From NCBI GenBank assembly GCA_001466705.2, contig LATX02000223.1, positions 186,001 to 250,000 on the forward strand: 64,000 bases of DNA, read 5' to 3'. Position numbers and translations under genes: made by a program. The notes beneath the pieces are model-generated. The model was not told the origin of the DNA. It searched no databases and was given only the letters and a program-made list of their open reading frames with translations. Position 1 is the first letter of the stretch; every line of letters begins with the position of its first letter. This DNA is from Moniliophthora roreri (taxonomy: Eukaryota; Basidiomycota; Agaricomycetes; Agaricales; Marasmiaceae). Shown one piece after another: positions 24,455 through 36,862 of this stretch.

Positions 24455-25583
24455 GGCGATTCAAGTGTGCCTTTCTCTTGATTGCTCGCCTTCTTATAAT
24501 ACCTTTGTATAGAAGCGCGGGAAAGGCTGACAGGAAGCCGGCCCCAGGAAGTATAGTTGGCATAAGGCAGCAATCGGATGGTTCCCAATGGAGTAGACTT
24601 CACACCTGTCGTGAAATACCCGTCAAAGATGCCTGCGGCTGATAGGAGTCTCCGTTGCTGCAATGTTCGTAGGCAACCATCGTGAATTGTCCAGCAAGGG
24701 TCCTTATGAATGACCACAGAACTCCGGATTAATTGTGGGGAGATCCAAAAGAAGAGCTATCCGAGTCAAAGTTCAAACAAAGAGATACGTCGCGCAACCC
24801 ATCTTTCGACCTGGTGTAAGGGTGATGAACATGACTTTTCCAACTGGCATGTCTTGGTGTCGTCGAGGATGTCCTTCTGATATCAATTACCGCGTTTCAG
24901 CTGGATATCTGGTCAAGAAACGGGTCGATGTACCGGTGCTGCTCCGTAGTGTTCGCCGCTTCAATGCTGATGGGCTACAAGTAAGATGACTTTGGCGAGA
25001 GCTCGAAACAGCTTTTCACTCACGAGTTCGCCACCCTTTTTCTTTGAGAGATAATCTCTCATCCATTTTGATCGCTTGAAGATATTGGAGGATGGTAGGT
25101 GTATGCTGCTGCTGCTGTTGGTGATGGTGGTGGTAAACAGTTTAACAACGAGCGCTAATTCGGCATTGACAAGTGCTAATCCAATTATCCCGTTCGCTGT
25201 TCATAATCTCTCGAAAACGAAGTACATAAGTAAGGAGAAAGTTTTTTTCGTTCATAGTGCAGCAATAATTGACCGTGGTACCGGTGCCTATTTTCTTACC
25301 GAAATTCCGGACACCGGGCCGGGTCCACTTTGGGATCCAGTGGCGACTTTAAGCTCTTCAAGGCTAGTACGGCTAGTACTGGAGCTCGTGGGTCGAGGCA
25401 GATGGGTACAGGCCATGACAGCGGGAGCCTTGTGCAGTCATAATTGACTAAGAACTCCAACAACATAACCTAAACTTCTCTCGCTCATTTATCTGGGAGT
25501 GGATCTCTTGACGTCAACCCCAAAGGTTCACATCTTCATATAGTACCCTCAGGTTGGAGCGAGTCCACCAGGAAAATCCCGCC
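24455..25583. other. Intergenic region upstream of permease
   Basis: About 1.1 kb between divergent genes. A + strand frame at 25076-25447 begins with a Leu-rich, signal-like stretch (MLLLLLVMVVVNSL), but the following sequence has no recognisable domain and it is not called as a gene. An upstream exon of the following small gene could lie here. Confidence 0.4.
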
Positions 25584-26206
25584 ATGTATCCCATGTACCA
25601 CCCTTCTAACATACCAGGAATGGGGGCGAACCAAGTGCGTTTTCATCGTTCTCGTTGCCGGAAAGGCACTGAAAAGTTTGTACCATCTATAGCCAATATT
25701 TCAACCAGCTCCTGTTATAATCCAAACTTCGTCATCCCAACAAATACCATATATGGGAGCGAGTCCTGCGCCGACTGTTGAACCAGGGGAATCCATAAGC
25801 CAAGCAGGGCAGCAGGCACCATACCAAGGTCTGCCTCAGTTCGAGAGAGGAATCGTAAATATCTGACAGCCGAGCAGCGCAAGCTACCTCTGGTCAGCAA
25901 AATGTACCGGTTATACCTCAACCCAGTCTAGTATCAGGAGTAGGGGGCATGGGGATGCCTGGGCAGATGACTGGAACAGCGATGACCGGAGGTGGACTGT
26001 TCCAACAACCTGATTTCGGAGGGGCACCAGGACTAGCCTCGAGTGTAAACGCTGGATATCCGTATACCCATTCTTCCGGAATCATCATGCAGCCAGCCCC
26101 GCAGCCACAGATCATCATTATCGAACGAAACTCGAGGTCGAGCAGACGGCATCGTCGTCACGGATATCGTCGAGGTAGGAGCCTTTCTCCGCGTCCAAGG
26201 TATTGA
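25584..26206 (+). CDS. Small Pro/Gln/Gly-rich protein with basic tail
   Basis: Probable three-exon gene for a low-complexity protein of about 160 residues. Exon 1 (ATG 25584) gives MYPMYHPSNIPGMGANQ; a donor GTGCGT then joins PIFQPAPVIIQTSSSQQIPY; the next intron (about 25833-25884) joins to AAQATSGQQNVPVIPQ. The body is Gly/Met/Gln-rich (GVGGMGMPGQMTGTAMTGGG). The C-terminus has a hydrophobic patch PQPQIIIIERNS followed by an Arg/Ser-rich tail RRHRRHGYRRGRSLS ending at the stop 26204-26206. The tail could act in nuclear targeting or RNA binding. The start is the first ATG of the splice-consistent frame. No known family recognised; upstream exons possible. Confidence 0.55.
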
Positions 26207-26520
26207 GCTTGTATACGATTGAAGACGGGACATGAGAGTGTATTTGACTAAAAGTATTCTACAGTGTTGAAATGCTACTCTTTTTTGTGATATCAGTAAG
26301 ATTTCTTCGAGACATGAAACAGGAACATACCGTACTACATGTTTCCATCTAAAGCCGTTGATCAAACAGCTTCAAAATCACAATGGAGCATACAGTTGAT
26401 ACAGAGCCAATGAGGCTCAGGAATGGTGGTAAAATGCGTACGTGTCACGCTCCACGTGGCGCGCGACTGTCACATCCCTACCTTTGGCCTTCATCTTCCC
26501 TGCCCTAATTCCTCTGCAAG

Positions 26521-29466
26521 ATGCCGATCATGAGCGAGCAAAAGGCTGCAATGGAGAGCGTTATAAATGCAATAACATCGGTCACAGCACCCCATAGGGG
26601 AAGACGGAATTTGAGCTCAATGTTCATGGACCTAGTGGACCGGAACGCCTGGCCAGATTACTACGAGGTGAGCATCACGGAGTAACAGGAAATTTTTCAT
26701 GTATCTTCATCCCAGTTTTTAGACGATACCAGAACCACGATGTATCAATAATATTAAAGCTTCATTGGAAAAGAACCGATACAAAGATCCTTTGGATGTG
26801 TACACCGACCTGGCATTGGTGTTCTGGAATGCATTGTACTATAACGAAGATGGAAGTCAAATATCACTGGATGCGACCACGCTAAAGGTATGTCATCATC
26901 CTAACTTTTTGATTGGTTTTAACATTTTAGTGTCGGCCAGAACACACTCGATTCCGAATGGAGGAAGCATACAGTTCTACCACCCCCTCGTTCCACTTCA
27001 CCACCCCCTCAGTCAGCTCAAAAAGTGAAGAAACCCGTCCCGCCGCGACCCCAATCCGATCCGAAAAAGCCTGCTGCTCCTGCAGTATCAACGCCAATAG
27101 CAGCACCACAGCCCAAAGTTGCACAAGCGATGAAAGCGCCGGCAGCTTTACCTGTTGCTAGTACTTCTAAAGCTTCGCTACAAGCTGTGAAGTACCAACC
27201 AGAACAGCGACCATCATCACCGGATGTAGATGTTGACATTGGCGGCTCCCCGGAACCCGAGGGTCACTCGGACGATCCAGCGTTGAAACTCAGAATGGAA
27301 GGGGTACAGCAGCGAGATGCAGCGAGCGAGGAGATTGTGAGGCAGCTTGAGCGAAGCCTACCTCGTTGGCCTGGATTTAGCGATTTTGGATGGATGGAAG
27401 AGGGCAACCAGGTAAGAGGTTGATTCTCGCTTGCGTCGTTTTTTACTAAAAATCCGCCGAAAACAACTTTAGTCCGTATACTCGACAATCATCCATGCTG
27501 TCAAGAGTCACAAAGACGTCATGTACGTGTTGATACTGTACTGCGTCGAAAGGCGCTCAAAGCATCAAATTCAGCGGGAACCGATTTGCCTCAGCACTCG
27601 ACGAGGTGCCTGACGTAGCGAACGGTCCAACTGCCACAATCTCGGTAAGGACCGATTTTCATTTGAGTTGAATGGCACTGATAGCCCTCTTGCAGACGCC
27701 GTTATCCTTAAAGATCATCGAGGTGAGAAAGAGCTATCAATCCATCGTTGTCATTACCATATCTGATGTTCTTTGTAGGCTCGAGTGCGCGGAAATGAGT
27801 ACCCGACACCTCGGGCGTTCGATAAGGACATGGCACTTCTGTTTGAAAAGGCACGAAGATGGCACGAGCAATCCACCAACTCATACGGTCACGTCCTGCT
27901 TCTTCAGGTACATTCCTCGTTCTCTCGACATTGTGATACTGATACGGGCTATAGAGACTCTATCAAGCCTTAACATCAAGTAACCCCCCTTCAGGACCGC
28001 CATACAGTTCCACAACCAACTTTGCTTCTTTGAAGGCTGGACCAGGCAATGTCAAACCAGTACATGGGGATGGAGAAGGTGTCGCCGGTGTTACGAACCA
28101 TCGCGTCTTGACACGGGATAAAATAATCGTGGACGAGGTTCACTATAAGGGCTGGACTATAAAGCTAGCAGACTGGCTGCATTTGAGCAACCCGGATGAC
28201 CCAAGTCGACCTATTATCGCTCAAGTCTTTAGGTGTTGGATTTCAGAGGAAGAGTGCATATGATTCTCCCGGTTATGTTAAGTTCTTCGCTGATTGATGT
28301 TTCAGGTCCAAGAAGGGCCAGGTCGGTGTCACGGTATCATGGTACTACAGGCCAGAACAGGTACGAGATAAATATTTCTGATGGTAGCATTTTTAACCGT
28401 ATCTGATCGACAGACATATCATCCTGCTAATCGAATCTTTTGGGAGAAAGAAGTCTTCAAAACAAGTCAGTTTTCATCCATTCCATCTGTTTAGGTCGCA
28501 ATCACTCATTTTGCGATGGAACAGGTCATTTTGCTGAACATCCTGTAGCCGACATCATTGAGAAGATTGCGTGTCAGTTCACAGCACGGCATATTCGAGG
28601 GAGGCCTCGTGCACCCTTTTGGTGGCCTGGATTCCCATTGTATGTCTGTGATTCCCGTTACAACGACCGAGATCGGATTTTCGTCCGAATCAAGAACTGG
28701 AATTCTTGCATTCCAGAAGAAGTTCGCAAGAGCGAGGAATTCATGCCAATATACCCCTTTGAGCGCACTGTCTATCCTAGTCGCCTGGCCAGCCCCTTCT
28801 TGACGATGGGAAAACTGCTCAAGGGACCAGGTGGTCTTATCGAGTCTTCTGATCCCGCTGATGTCGAGACTGCTGATGGTTCTGGAAGGAAGACTCGCAG
28901 GGCTTTAGGGGATCCTGGGCACAGCAAAGGCTTGACTGTACCGCTCAACACGCAGACTACAACATATCCAACGCCTAGCTACAACCAGGCTCAACCCGTA
29001 ATAACTCAGCCGTACCAGCCATCACCTGTTCCAAGCACCAAACCCGCTATCGATAGAACCGTTCTTACAGCGGCTGGTGGACCCGCGATGGGTAACAACG
29101 TCCACATTGAGAAGCTTCCCTCGGACACGAGTGCGTGATTCTCTTTCTGATTTTGTTCATTTTCCGGAATAGTTGACAAAAACCCCGAAATGCAATTTAG
29201 CTCGTCATTTCGATCGTGATCCGGAAACAAATCAGGTCCTTTGGTTCGCTACGCCTCCGCTCAACATTGCACCCACACCGAAGCCAAGACATAGCTTGGC
29301 TTACTTGCATTTTTTGGCGACAAAACGAAAACGAGAGTCGCAGGAGGATGGAGACCAGTCTACTGGTGAGAGTGAAGAGTCGGCGCCGAAGAAGCATAGT
29401 CGGTTTACTGCCCCGCCGACAGTATTGGAGCAGTTGGCTGCGCTTCAGAAAGATCTTTCGACATGA
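26521..29466 (+). CDS. Rsc1/Rsc2-like bromodomain and BAH protein (chromatin remodelling)
   Basis: Nuclear subunit of an RSC/PBAF-type SWI/SNF chromatin remodeller. ATG 26521 opens the first bromodomain: MFMDLVDRNAWPDYYE joined to TIPEPRCINNIKASLEKNRY, then ALVFWNALYYNEDGSQISLD, where the Asn of YYNEDG is in the acetyl-lysine-binding position. A Pro/Ala-rich linker (about 26990-27250) follows. A second, more divergent bromodomain-like block starts IVRQLERSLPRWPGFSDFGW and includes FDKDMALLFEKARRWHEQ and GHVLLLQRLYQALTS (split by an intron). The BAH domain starts VDEVHYKGWTIKLADWLHLS, continues PIIAQVFRCWISEE and VSWYYRPEQT, and ends HFAEHPVADIIEKIACQF. Behind it is the family-typical SRYNDRDRIFVRIKNWNSCI and FMPIYPFERTVYPSR. 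The C-terminus has LWFATPPLNIAP and TVLEQLAALQKDLST. Around eight introns, frames consistent. It reads nucleosome acetylation and docks the complex. Confidence 0.88.
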
Positions 29467-30207
29467 GAACAACGGTATCCACGGATTCGATACTCTTTTG
29501 GCTTGCAGTTCTCGTATCCAGCTTCGCCGGCATTCCAATTCGGATCGCTTGGTCATGAGATTATTGGTTTATATAGGGAAGATGGATTGTACCCAACATG
29601 CAAGCTGTTCTAGCTTGTCGGAGAGCGGGAAGCTCTTTGATAGCACACCAAATTTTCCGGAGCCCTGGAGTCGGTCGGCGGCACTAGCCTACTACACTAA
29701 TTTCGCTGGGGATTTTGTTAATGTACCTGTGTCCATATTGTACTGTGTATGCCGTGTTATGACAGGAGAGATCTTGTTGAATTTTTGAGCTGAAGACTGT
29801 GACTCGGAACCATTGCTGTGCCCCCCGCCAGATCCCGATTCGCTTCTCGACTTCCATTCCCTATACACCAGATGTCCTAGCCCACTCCACGTCTACAACT
29901 ACCAATCGAATTGGCTTCTCAAATTCTCCAGAATGCTCATGGATGTTGTTCAAGGTGTTGTCGCTGTTAGGAACAGACTCAGGCGCCAGGCGCCCATGCC
30001 CCGACCGGCCGGATGACAGGACATACGGTGACCCTACAATACTATCCTGAAAAGAGCGAAGTTCTCTTGTCACGAGCGCTGATTGCACGGTTCTCCCTTT
30101 TAATAAGACAGAACCGCATGTCCTTGGTCCTGTAACCTGTCCCCCGGTTCCCCTCCTGTGGTCATCCATCCAGAGGCGTCCCCCGACCCCACCGTCGTCA
30201 AGCTGAC
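29467..30207. other. Intergenic region
   Basis: About 740 bases between two plus-strand genes, holding the terminator of the Rsc-like gene and the promoter of the membrane protein. A GC-rich block with repeated GGCGCC words lies near 29.98 kb. No gene is seen. Confidence 0.5.
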
Positions 30208-32065
30208 ATGCTTTCAACATTGGCATCTATCTTCATTGGCCTTCCTATACTCGCCAAGGCAGTCGCCTTCGAGCCTCGAGCCATTCAAACTAACGCAACT
30301 TGTGATTCGGATTTTCGTTGGAGCTTTAATAACGCGGGTATTTCGCCATGTCTTTTGACGGCTGCTTTGATAGGTGCTTGCGCGCAAGGAGGTGAGAACA
30401 AAGAATTGACTGTTGTTTCATTCACCTTTTGAACGCGATTTTCACAGATTTTAATGTCTGGGCGTTGCCATCTGGTAGTCATTATAGTCCACCCCAAAAC
30501 ATTACAGTCAACCAAGGCACTCCAGTCAACAAATGCGCATGGTGCGTCTCGACACCCATCAAATTGAAACATAGCTAAACCTTTTTCCAGTTCATGGGCT
30601 GCCTACAACCTTTTCAGTGCATGCACAGCTTGTCAGGAGAGGTCGGAATCGATAAATAAGTGCGTCCTTCGTTACTTCGTTCTTCAATTCTCCCTGACTT
30701 GAACCATTACAGTTGGGCATTCTACAATGCCGAATGTGGCCAGTTTCTTCCAGCTCAAACGTCAGTACCAAAGGTTGTCTCAATTGATTGTCTTCTGAAG
30801 ATACTCGCAGATATTGGCCCAACGGCACCCGAGTGGAAGGCAACTGGTCCCTCCCCCACTACGCAGGAACTGACCGTTAGTATCTCCGCATAAATCACTG
30901 ATACCCTATCTCAACTTTTGTTCAACAGCGTCAATATGGTCAGATGGCAGATTCAACGTTGCACAGGCAAAAAATATGTCAGATCAGCGTACGCACCAGG
31001 TCAACCCGTTTCAGCACTATAGCTCTAATGTATATTCTTTTAGCTGAACTGAGGACTGACCAAACAGTTCCGCCAAGCCCGTCGCAAAGTTCAGGTTCAG
31101 ACAATAAGCCTCCAGTGGGTGCTATTGCAGGAGGAGTGGTAGGAGGAGTGGTCGTTCTAGTGGCAGGCATAGTTCTGGCTTATTGGATCCTACGACGACG
31201 AAGATCTCGCCAGGGTGTTCAAGAGTTGAAGACTAAAGCACACTTCCCCAGCTTCCACGCACGCTCATACTCGGACATCACACAGAAAACATTGGATCAA
31301 TCAGTCGGCTACACAAGTTTCACGACCTTCAATCATGTACCATCATCATCCCCCCCACCAAACAGTCCGACGATCTATACGCACAATGACAGCCGTCATT
31401 CCGTTTCACACTTTGGATCCGTCGTTTCTGCATTCACGACTCCCGCTCAAACTACCCCTTCACGACATGTTATCTCTCCAGCTCCCACGACACAAGCAGT
31501 GTCCCGCGAAAATGTGATACAACCCTTCACGATTTCACGATCACAAACACCCCAACCAGGGCCTCGCAAAGGAAGTGAGGTTACACTTGATCCTTTCGAT
31601 CGAACGCCTGCTGTAAATCGTGCTGATGATGCAGATGACAACACGACAGTCTCCGACCCTTCCGCACCCCGCCGTCGAATGAATCCTCCAGCGTACACTC
31701 CTCACCCTTCTTCTACTGAATCATCGCACGATGTTGCTTCAGCCCGTAGAGAGCGAAACGGACACGGACACCGTCCGTACCCCGTTCCCAGGGAGAAAGG
31801 CTCACAGGACACGCAGACGACGACATCTCCCTGGACCTCCGTCGGAAGTCGAGGCGTTTCGGATACCACAATCACTAGTGCCTCACCGCCTTCGAGCTTC
31901 CCAATGGGGATGGTGCAGACCAGAAACGTGCCTGGCGCTCATTTCGCCGGTGAGTTTGGGCAGCTCCGGGATCCCTCCGCATTGGGACAACGGCCTGGGC
32001 AAGCCCTAAACTCTGGCAGGAGCGTGGTATCTGATCATGAAAATGACAGCGTTGAGATTGCTTGA
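30208..32065 (+). CDS. Single-pass type I membrane protein with Cys-rich ectodomain
   Basis: Probable plasma-membrane protein of a family common in Agaricomycetes but without assigned role. Signal peptide MLSTLASIFIGLPILAKAVA, then an ectodomain of about 150 residues split by several introns with Cys motifs NNAGISPCLLTAALIGACAQ, NVWALPSG and SACTACQERSES, and a Trp/Cys segment FYNAECGQF. A Ser/Pro stalk (TVPPSPSQSSGSDNKPPVGA) precedes one transmembrane helix, IAGGVVGGVVVLVAGIVLAY, followed by the stop-transfer RRRRSRQG. The cytoplasmic tail of about 300 residues is Ser/Thr/Pro-rich and low complexity (about 31200-32060), ending DHENDSVEIA. The layout resembles a sensor or wall anchor, but that is inference. 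The spliced ectodomain (30.4-31.0 kb) is less certain than signal peptide, TM and tail. Confidence 0.75.
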
Positions 32066-33400
32066 ATGTAACTTTACTTCACTTTTGAGCGTTTGTTTCG
32101 TTTGCTACTCGTGTCCTCCCTTTGCTATGCTAGACATACTGATAATACTACATATTTGATACAGGAGGATTGTAAGTTATTCAGATGTATACAATATATA
32201 CGATACAAGTACAATGTAACTCACATGGGCAGTCTCACACTAATTATAGTTCTTTGTATTCATTGGTTGGGAAAAAGGCTTTGTCCATAACACTTGATAT
32301 TGGGATCATCGCCGAGAATGATGAATGACTTCTTGGTGTTCTAGGTTCCCTGCCGCAGTCTGCGGAGCATATGTTCGGTCGGCGAAATCTAATGTTCTTC
32401 TCGCGGCTGTTTTTGCGGTATCAGGAGACGGGAGGTGACAGTACAATTCATTCCCAAGGTTGGCAACTGACAGCCTCGAGTTTCGGATGGTGCCAATTAC
32501 AGAATGTGGCGTTGTCGCGGTTCAGCGCTTGCCCAATGCCTAGCCTGTGTACCTCGGCGATACCCCAAAGAGTTAGACCTATGACCTTGAACACAGCTCT
32601 CGCCATTGTAGAAGGTGATATTGCGTTCTTAGGGTACAGCGTTTGTAAAGAAGCTCGGATTACATGAACATCGGGCATGCATGACCGTCGTATCCTAATC
32701 TTCAGCGCGCCTGTCCTCATATAGATCGAACTATGTACACCCCACCTTTGCAATAAATGACCAAACCACTATGCTGTTGTGCGTCAAGATGTCATCGATA
32801 ACGACGAATCATCGTGCAGCAGGAGAAGGAACATCGACGTGGGCTGTTGGACAATCGACCCCTACGGAACACGCTTCCGGTTGCTGTTAGCTGTGTTATG
32901 ACGGATAACCCGTCGATGCACCCGTCGATGTCACATGAAGCGGCAATAAATATTTCGAAGCCAATAGGGATGGGAGATATGAAGTGTGGGCGTGTGTGAC
33001 TCGCGTTTAACTCGACACGGTGGTTAAGAACGAAGATATGCTATATGCTACATGCTATCCACGTGCCAATATTGTATAGAACTGTAAGTACCCGGCAATC
33101 TAATCAATCGGCGCCTATCTAGGCGCTTGACATCAAGCTCCTGGTGCTGATTGAAGAGCGGGGAATTGTATCGGGGTAGAAAAACTGCTGAGGTACCCCA
33201 GAGTATTAAAGAGCATATCGCAAATGACATGCATGCCTTTCCAAATATCAGTTGCTCAGTGCCTCAAGGCAGGTCAGACCTGCAAGAAAGTGGAACTGGG
33301 CATAGCTGGTCCTTGGAAGAAAGGATAGGGGGATTTTTCCTAAGATGGTGTGATAAACTTCGCATTGGGAAGCAACGAATTTTTGTATTGGAGCAGAATT
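32066..33400. other. Intergenic region downstream of membrane-protein gene
   Basis: About 1.3 kb with only motif-free frames. A minus-strand frame at 32448-32753 has a protein-like stretch (STMARAVFKVIGLTLWGIAE) but no family was recognised and no splice partners were found. At 33108-33123 there is a short hairpin (GCGCCT...AGGCGC) beside AATCAAT, near the start of the CpG-depleted block. Confidence 0.4.
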
Positions 33401-36400
33401 TTCTTCTCAGAAATCCTGTAGCTGCATAGCCCTGAAAGCCACTAAAATTACCTGAGATATAGCATCTAAAGCTGAAGTTAGAGGCCATGCTTGAGTAAGT
33501 GTCAGCTCTCAACAGAAGACCACTGATTTGGAGCAGTGGGGCAGAGTGATTTGGGTTTATCATACTCTGGTCAAATGTTGTGCCAACAGAAGGCTCTTCT
33601 CGAAGGGGAAATTGTGGGGAACTACTGGAAGATCAGGATAATATGAGAAAACTTCAGAATATGCATTGATTGGAGTCTTGTGGTGAGTTGAAATAAAATT
33701 TGCGACTTCAGTAGAGCTTTTGTGAGGGATCAGGAGGCTGACTGAACGATAAACATCTTAAATACATTCTCATTCCACTTTAACACCTGTTCAAAAGCAT
33801 CCAACACATTAATCTCTGCTCACATTCCTGTTAGTCGAACATGAATTTTTTCCTGTTCTGATATGTCAGTCAAAGTCATAATGACATGATAGTCCTCTGT
33901 TTACCACTGTCAGAGGATATGGCCAAAGCTGGATATGGATGGGCATTGGGCCAGTCCTGTTACCCAATTATTTTCCATCAGATATTGGAGATCTTGCAGT
34001 AGGGAGAGGCATGAAGCTAGGACTATGGCTGTGCACAGGGTTAAAGCTTCAGAATTTTGGAATGTACCAGTGGATGACACATAGAGACCAACTCACCTGG
34101 CTAGAGTGTGCACTCCTTGAATCTTTTTCTGCAAGCTCTTGGTTGGAGACGTCAAAAGCGACAATATGCAGGAGTCACTTGTAGCAGGTAATGGCCTCCA
34201 GCTGCATGCACCGACCTACTGTTCCAAACAATAGAAATTACACTAAGGGTCAAATGTGTTTTTTGACCTCCAGCAAGAAACCTACTATATAAGATCAATA
34301 TGACATCACCATTTTCCCAGACAAGATACCTCGCTGCCATCCCAGACCCAACATATGCCCAGATCAATGACCAGAAATGCAAGGGACTGGCACTTCATAT
34401 GGGCATCAGTAGATGACTTCCCATAAGGATTTTTCATCTAAAATCAGGCAATTAATCATCTCAGAAGGATTATCCAAGATTTTCCTGCATGAACCCACTG
34501 TTCTCTTAATGCAATTTGAAATAAAAAAAGTTGTTCTAAATCTATTTTTATCAGAGATTTAGAGAGGCCCCTGGACCCCCTCCCTAAATGTGTTTTCATG
34601 TGTTTTCACCTCTCATTTCAAATTTCTCCCCTTGCCTGACTGTTTCTTACCTCTTTTTGGTATGTGACTCCAGAAGACTGCCAGGCCTTCATCCATGCAA
34701 ACATGCCCAATGCATTGCATATTTTACCTCTATGTCATGAAGAAGACATAACATTTCTGATTACCAACTCTGTAAATACACTGCACAACAGAATATAAAT
34801 GTAAGGGCATACTACCTCATGACCTGTTTCCAATGCATCCAGAGCTCACAGTGTCCTCCAGAACTCCAGCCTAGCCATTCGTTGAATCCTCTGAGGGCCT
34901 TATAGGAACGCCATGGTGAATTAACCATTCATAAAACAATTTGATATTTCTCTCAGAAAGTCATCAGAATTGACAAATGAGAATCAAAACCTTATGGGAA
35001 GTCATCCAGTGATCTTGAGGAATTGTGGCCTGCAGATGCTGTTTTCAGACTGCCAGCATGATGGTCAAGTAATATCTTTGGCCTGTTAGTGCCCATCAAT
35101 GGTCATGCCTTGGGTACAGGAATAGTTCTTAGCTGTAAAAATAGCTCAAGAACCCCAGAACTCCCCATCCACAACATTGAGATGGGCTGAATCTACCTAC
35201 CCCTGGTACAGAACTTTGTTGGTCAATTGTTCCATGTGAATTTGAATTAGAAGACAGTGATAATATCATCATGAGAAACAATACCTGGCCCTTGAACCTT
35301 TTGACCATGCCCAAGTCTGAGAAACCGAAACACCTTGGTCATTGACTTTTCAGTTTATCCAACTAGCCTGGTACCTTTTAGCTCTTGTTGCTCTTGACGA
35401 GACTCTCACAATCAACTTTGGTCAATACCTTCATCCATCCTCGTTTGGGCAAGTTCATGGTCACCTTGTGATGTGGAATGATGCAAAACCCTGTGTAACC
35501 AGAGGATTTTCACTCTCAGGCCTAAACTTTTGTGGAATCTGTCTCATGGACATGAAATTCAATCACGGCATCTCCACGTCTAGGCCTTTTGCGGAGTTGG
35601 AGTCTTTTGCCATTACAGAGCACAAGCTAGTACAAGCTGCGGCATAGGTTCGATCAGCCATTCTCCAAAAGGGGAATGGTGGAAGGGAGGGAAAGGGTTT
35701 GGAGAATGGCTGGTACCAAGGTAGCCCAAAAAGCCATGTCACATTTTTGTGACACAGAACTTGGTGAAATTTTGTTGTCTTAGCTATGAGAAAGAGAATG
35801 TCCCTCTGCAGTGCCTATATCCATTGAAACTCATAGAACATCATCTAGGTCATCTTCAAAGTCCCCCTGCCTGCCTTTGCATTCTTTCAATACATTATTC
35901 CATTCTTTGGCAGTCTGCAGAGAAAAATTTTCATCACCATTGTCTTCATTACTCCCAACTTCAGTGTCTATCAGTCCCGGCTCCTGTCACATGTTTGCTG
36001 CTTCAGACCCTGCAACCAAATGTATATTATTCAAGAGGAATCTCGGAGAGTTTTTGGGAGTTGATTGGAGGTCAGATTGTGATGAAGGGACAGAAGAAAT
36101 GGGTGGGTCATTGGGCAAATCAGTTGACCCACTGTGCAGTGAATTGAATATTTGTGCAGGGATTGGAGGACTCTGGGGTCACTGGTGGTAATTGCTTACC
36201 TTTATCCAAAAGTTCAGATGTTCTTGGAGAAGATCGACCTCCACGCACTGTTCCTCCTTCCCACCCACATTTGCTAACCAGTTGTTCAGTACTATTGTTC
36301 TATTCAATGTATTAGCAATATGATCACTTAATGCAAGAGAAAGTACACGTACATGGAGTCATAATATAAGTTTTGCTGGCAGTGAGAGTGCCAGGCCAAC

Positions 36401-36679
36401 ACGAAAACAACCAAGTTTGTTGTCACAACTTCGTGGCATGGTTCTTGATCCCAGTCCTGTTTTCCCCCAATTTCAAACCATCATAACTGAGCCGACAGAA
36501 CGGTACTGGCCACGCGAGTCTAATCACAGTAGCAAAACTAGACCGACTCAGAAAACCCTCAAGGAACCCTCAACAATTTTTTTTCTTCAAATGCAGCCAA
36601 GTATTCAGCTCTGTCTACTACATGTGGAAAAAAGTTTTTTTGGGTGTTTGTCAGACATGGTGTTATGGTGACAGGAACA
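33400..36679. repeat. CpG-depleted, gene-free block, probable decayed mobile element
   Basis: About 3.3 kb whose base texture differs from neighbouring DNA: long runs have almost no CpG (for example about 33.9-34.1 kb has none) and many TG/CA dinucleotides, as expected when methylated CpG decays. Open frames are short and none matches a known protein; on the + strand around 34.3 kb a short stretch reads protein-like (TRYLAAIPDPTYAQINDQKC) before stops. No terminal repeats found. It directly abuts the left end of the hAT element. Most likely an old, silenced transposon. Confidence 0.5.
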
Positions 36680-36687
36680 TGAGCCCT
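36680..36687 (+). repeat. Left 8-bp target-site duplication of hAT element
   Basis: TGAGCCCT directly precedes the left terminal repeat and is identical to the eight bases following the right end (40579-40586). Confidence 0.9.
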
Positions 36688-36709
36688 CAGTGTTGTGCCG
36701 GTCACTGAC
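36688..36709 (+). repeat. Left terminal inverted repeat of hAT element
   Basis: Starts CAGTGTTGTGCCGGTCACTG. Matches the inward-read right end apart from a T/C difference, one extra C and a C/A difference. Confidence 0.85.
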
Positions 36710-36862
36710 TAGTCATTGGCAGTCATGACTGCCACCGCCTTGATGTGACTTGGTTATATGACTAAATGACTTCACCGGATTTGGGAAGCACCCCTGATTG
36801 TAAAGTCTGAGTTTCTATTGCATAGTAGATAATGTACAATCAAGCTAATAAGATGTTCTCAG

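Noticed and set aside
25076..25447. + strand frame with Leu-rich start that resembles a signal peptide
   Set aside because: The rest has no Cys pattern or domain, and low-complexity Leu/Val codons alone can mimic a signal.
33050..36680. CpG-poor block considered as a Helitron or a second terminal-repeat transposon
   Set aside because: The hairpin at 33.11 kb lacks a following CTRR end, no helicase or Rep blocks were found, and no matching terminal repeats could be seen.
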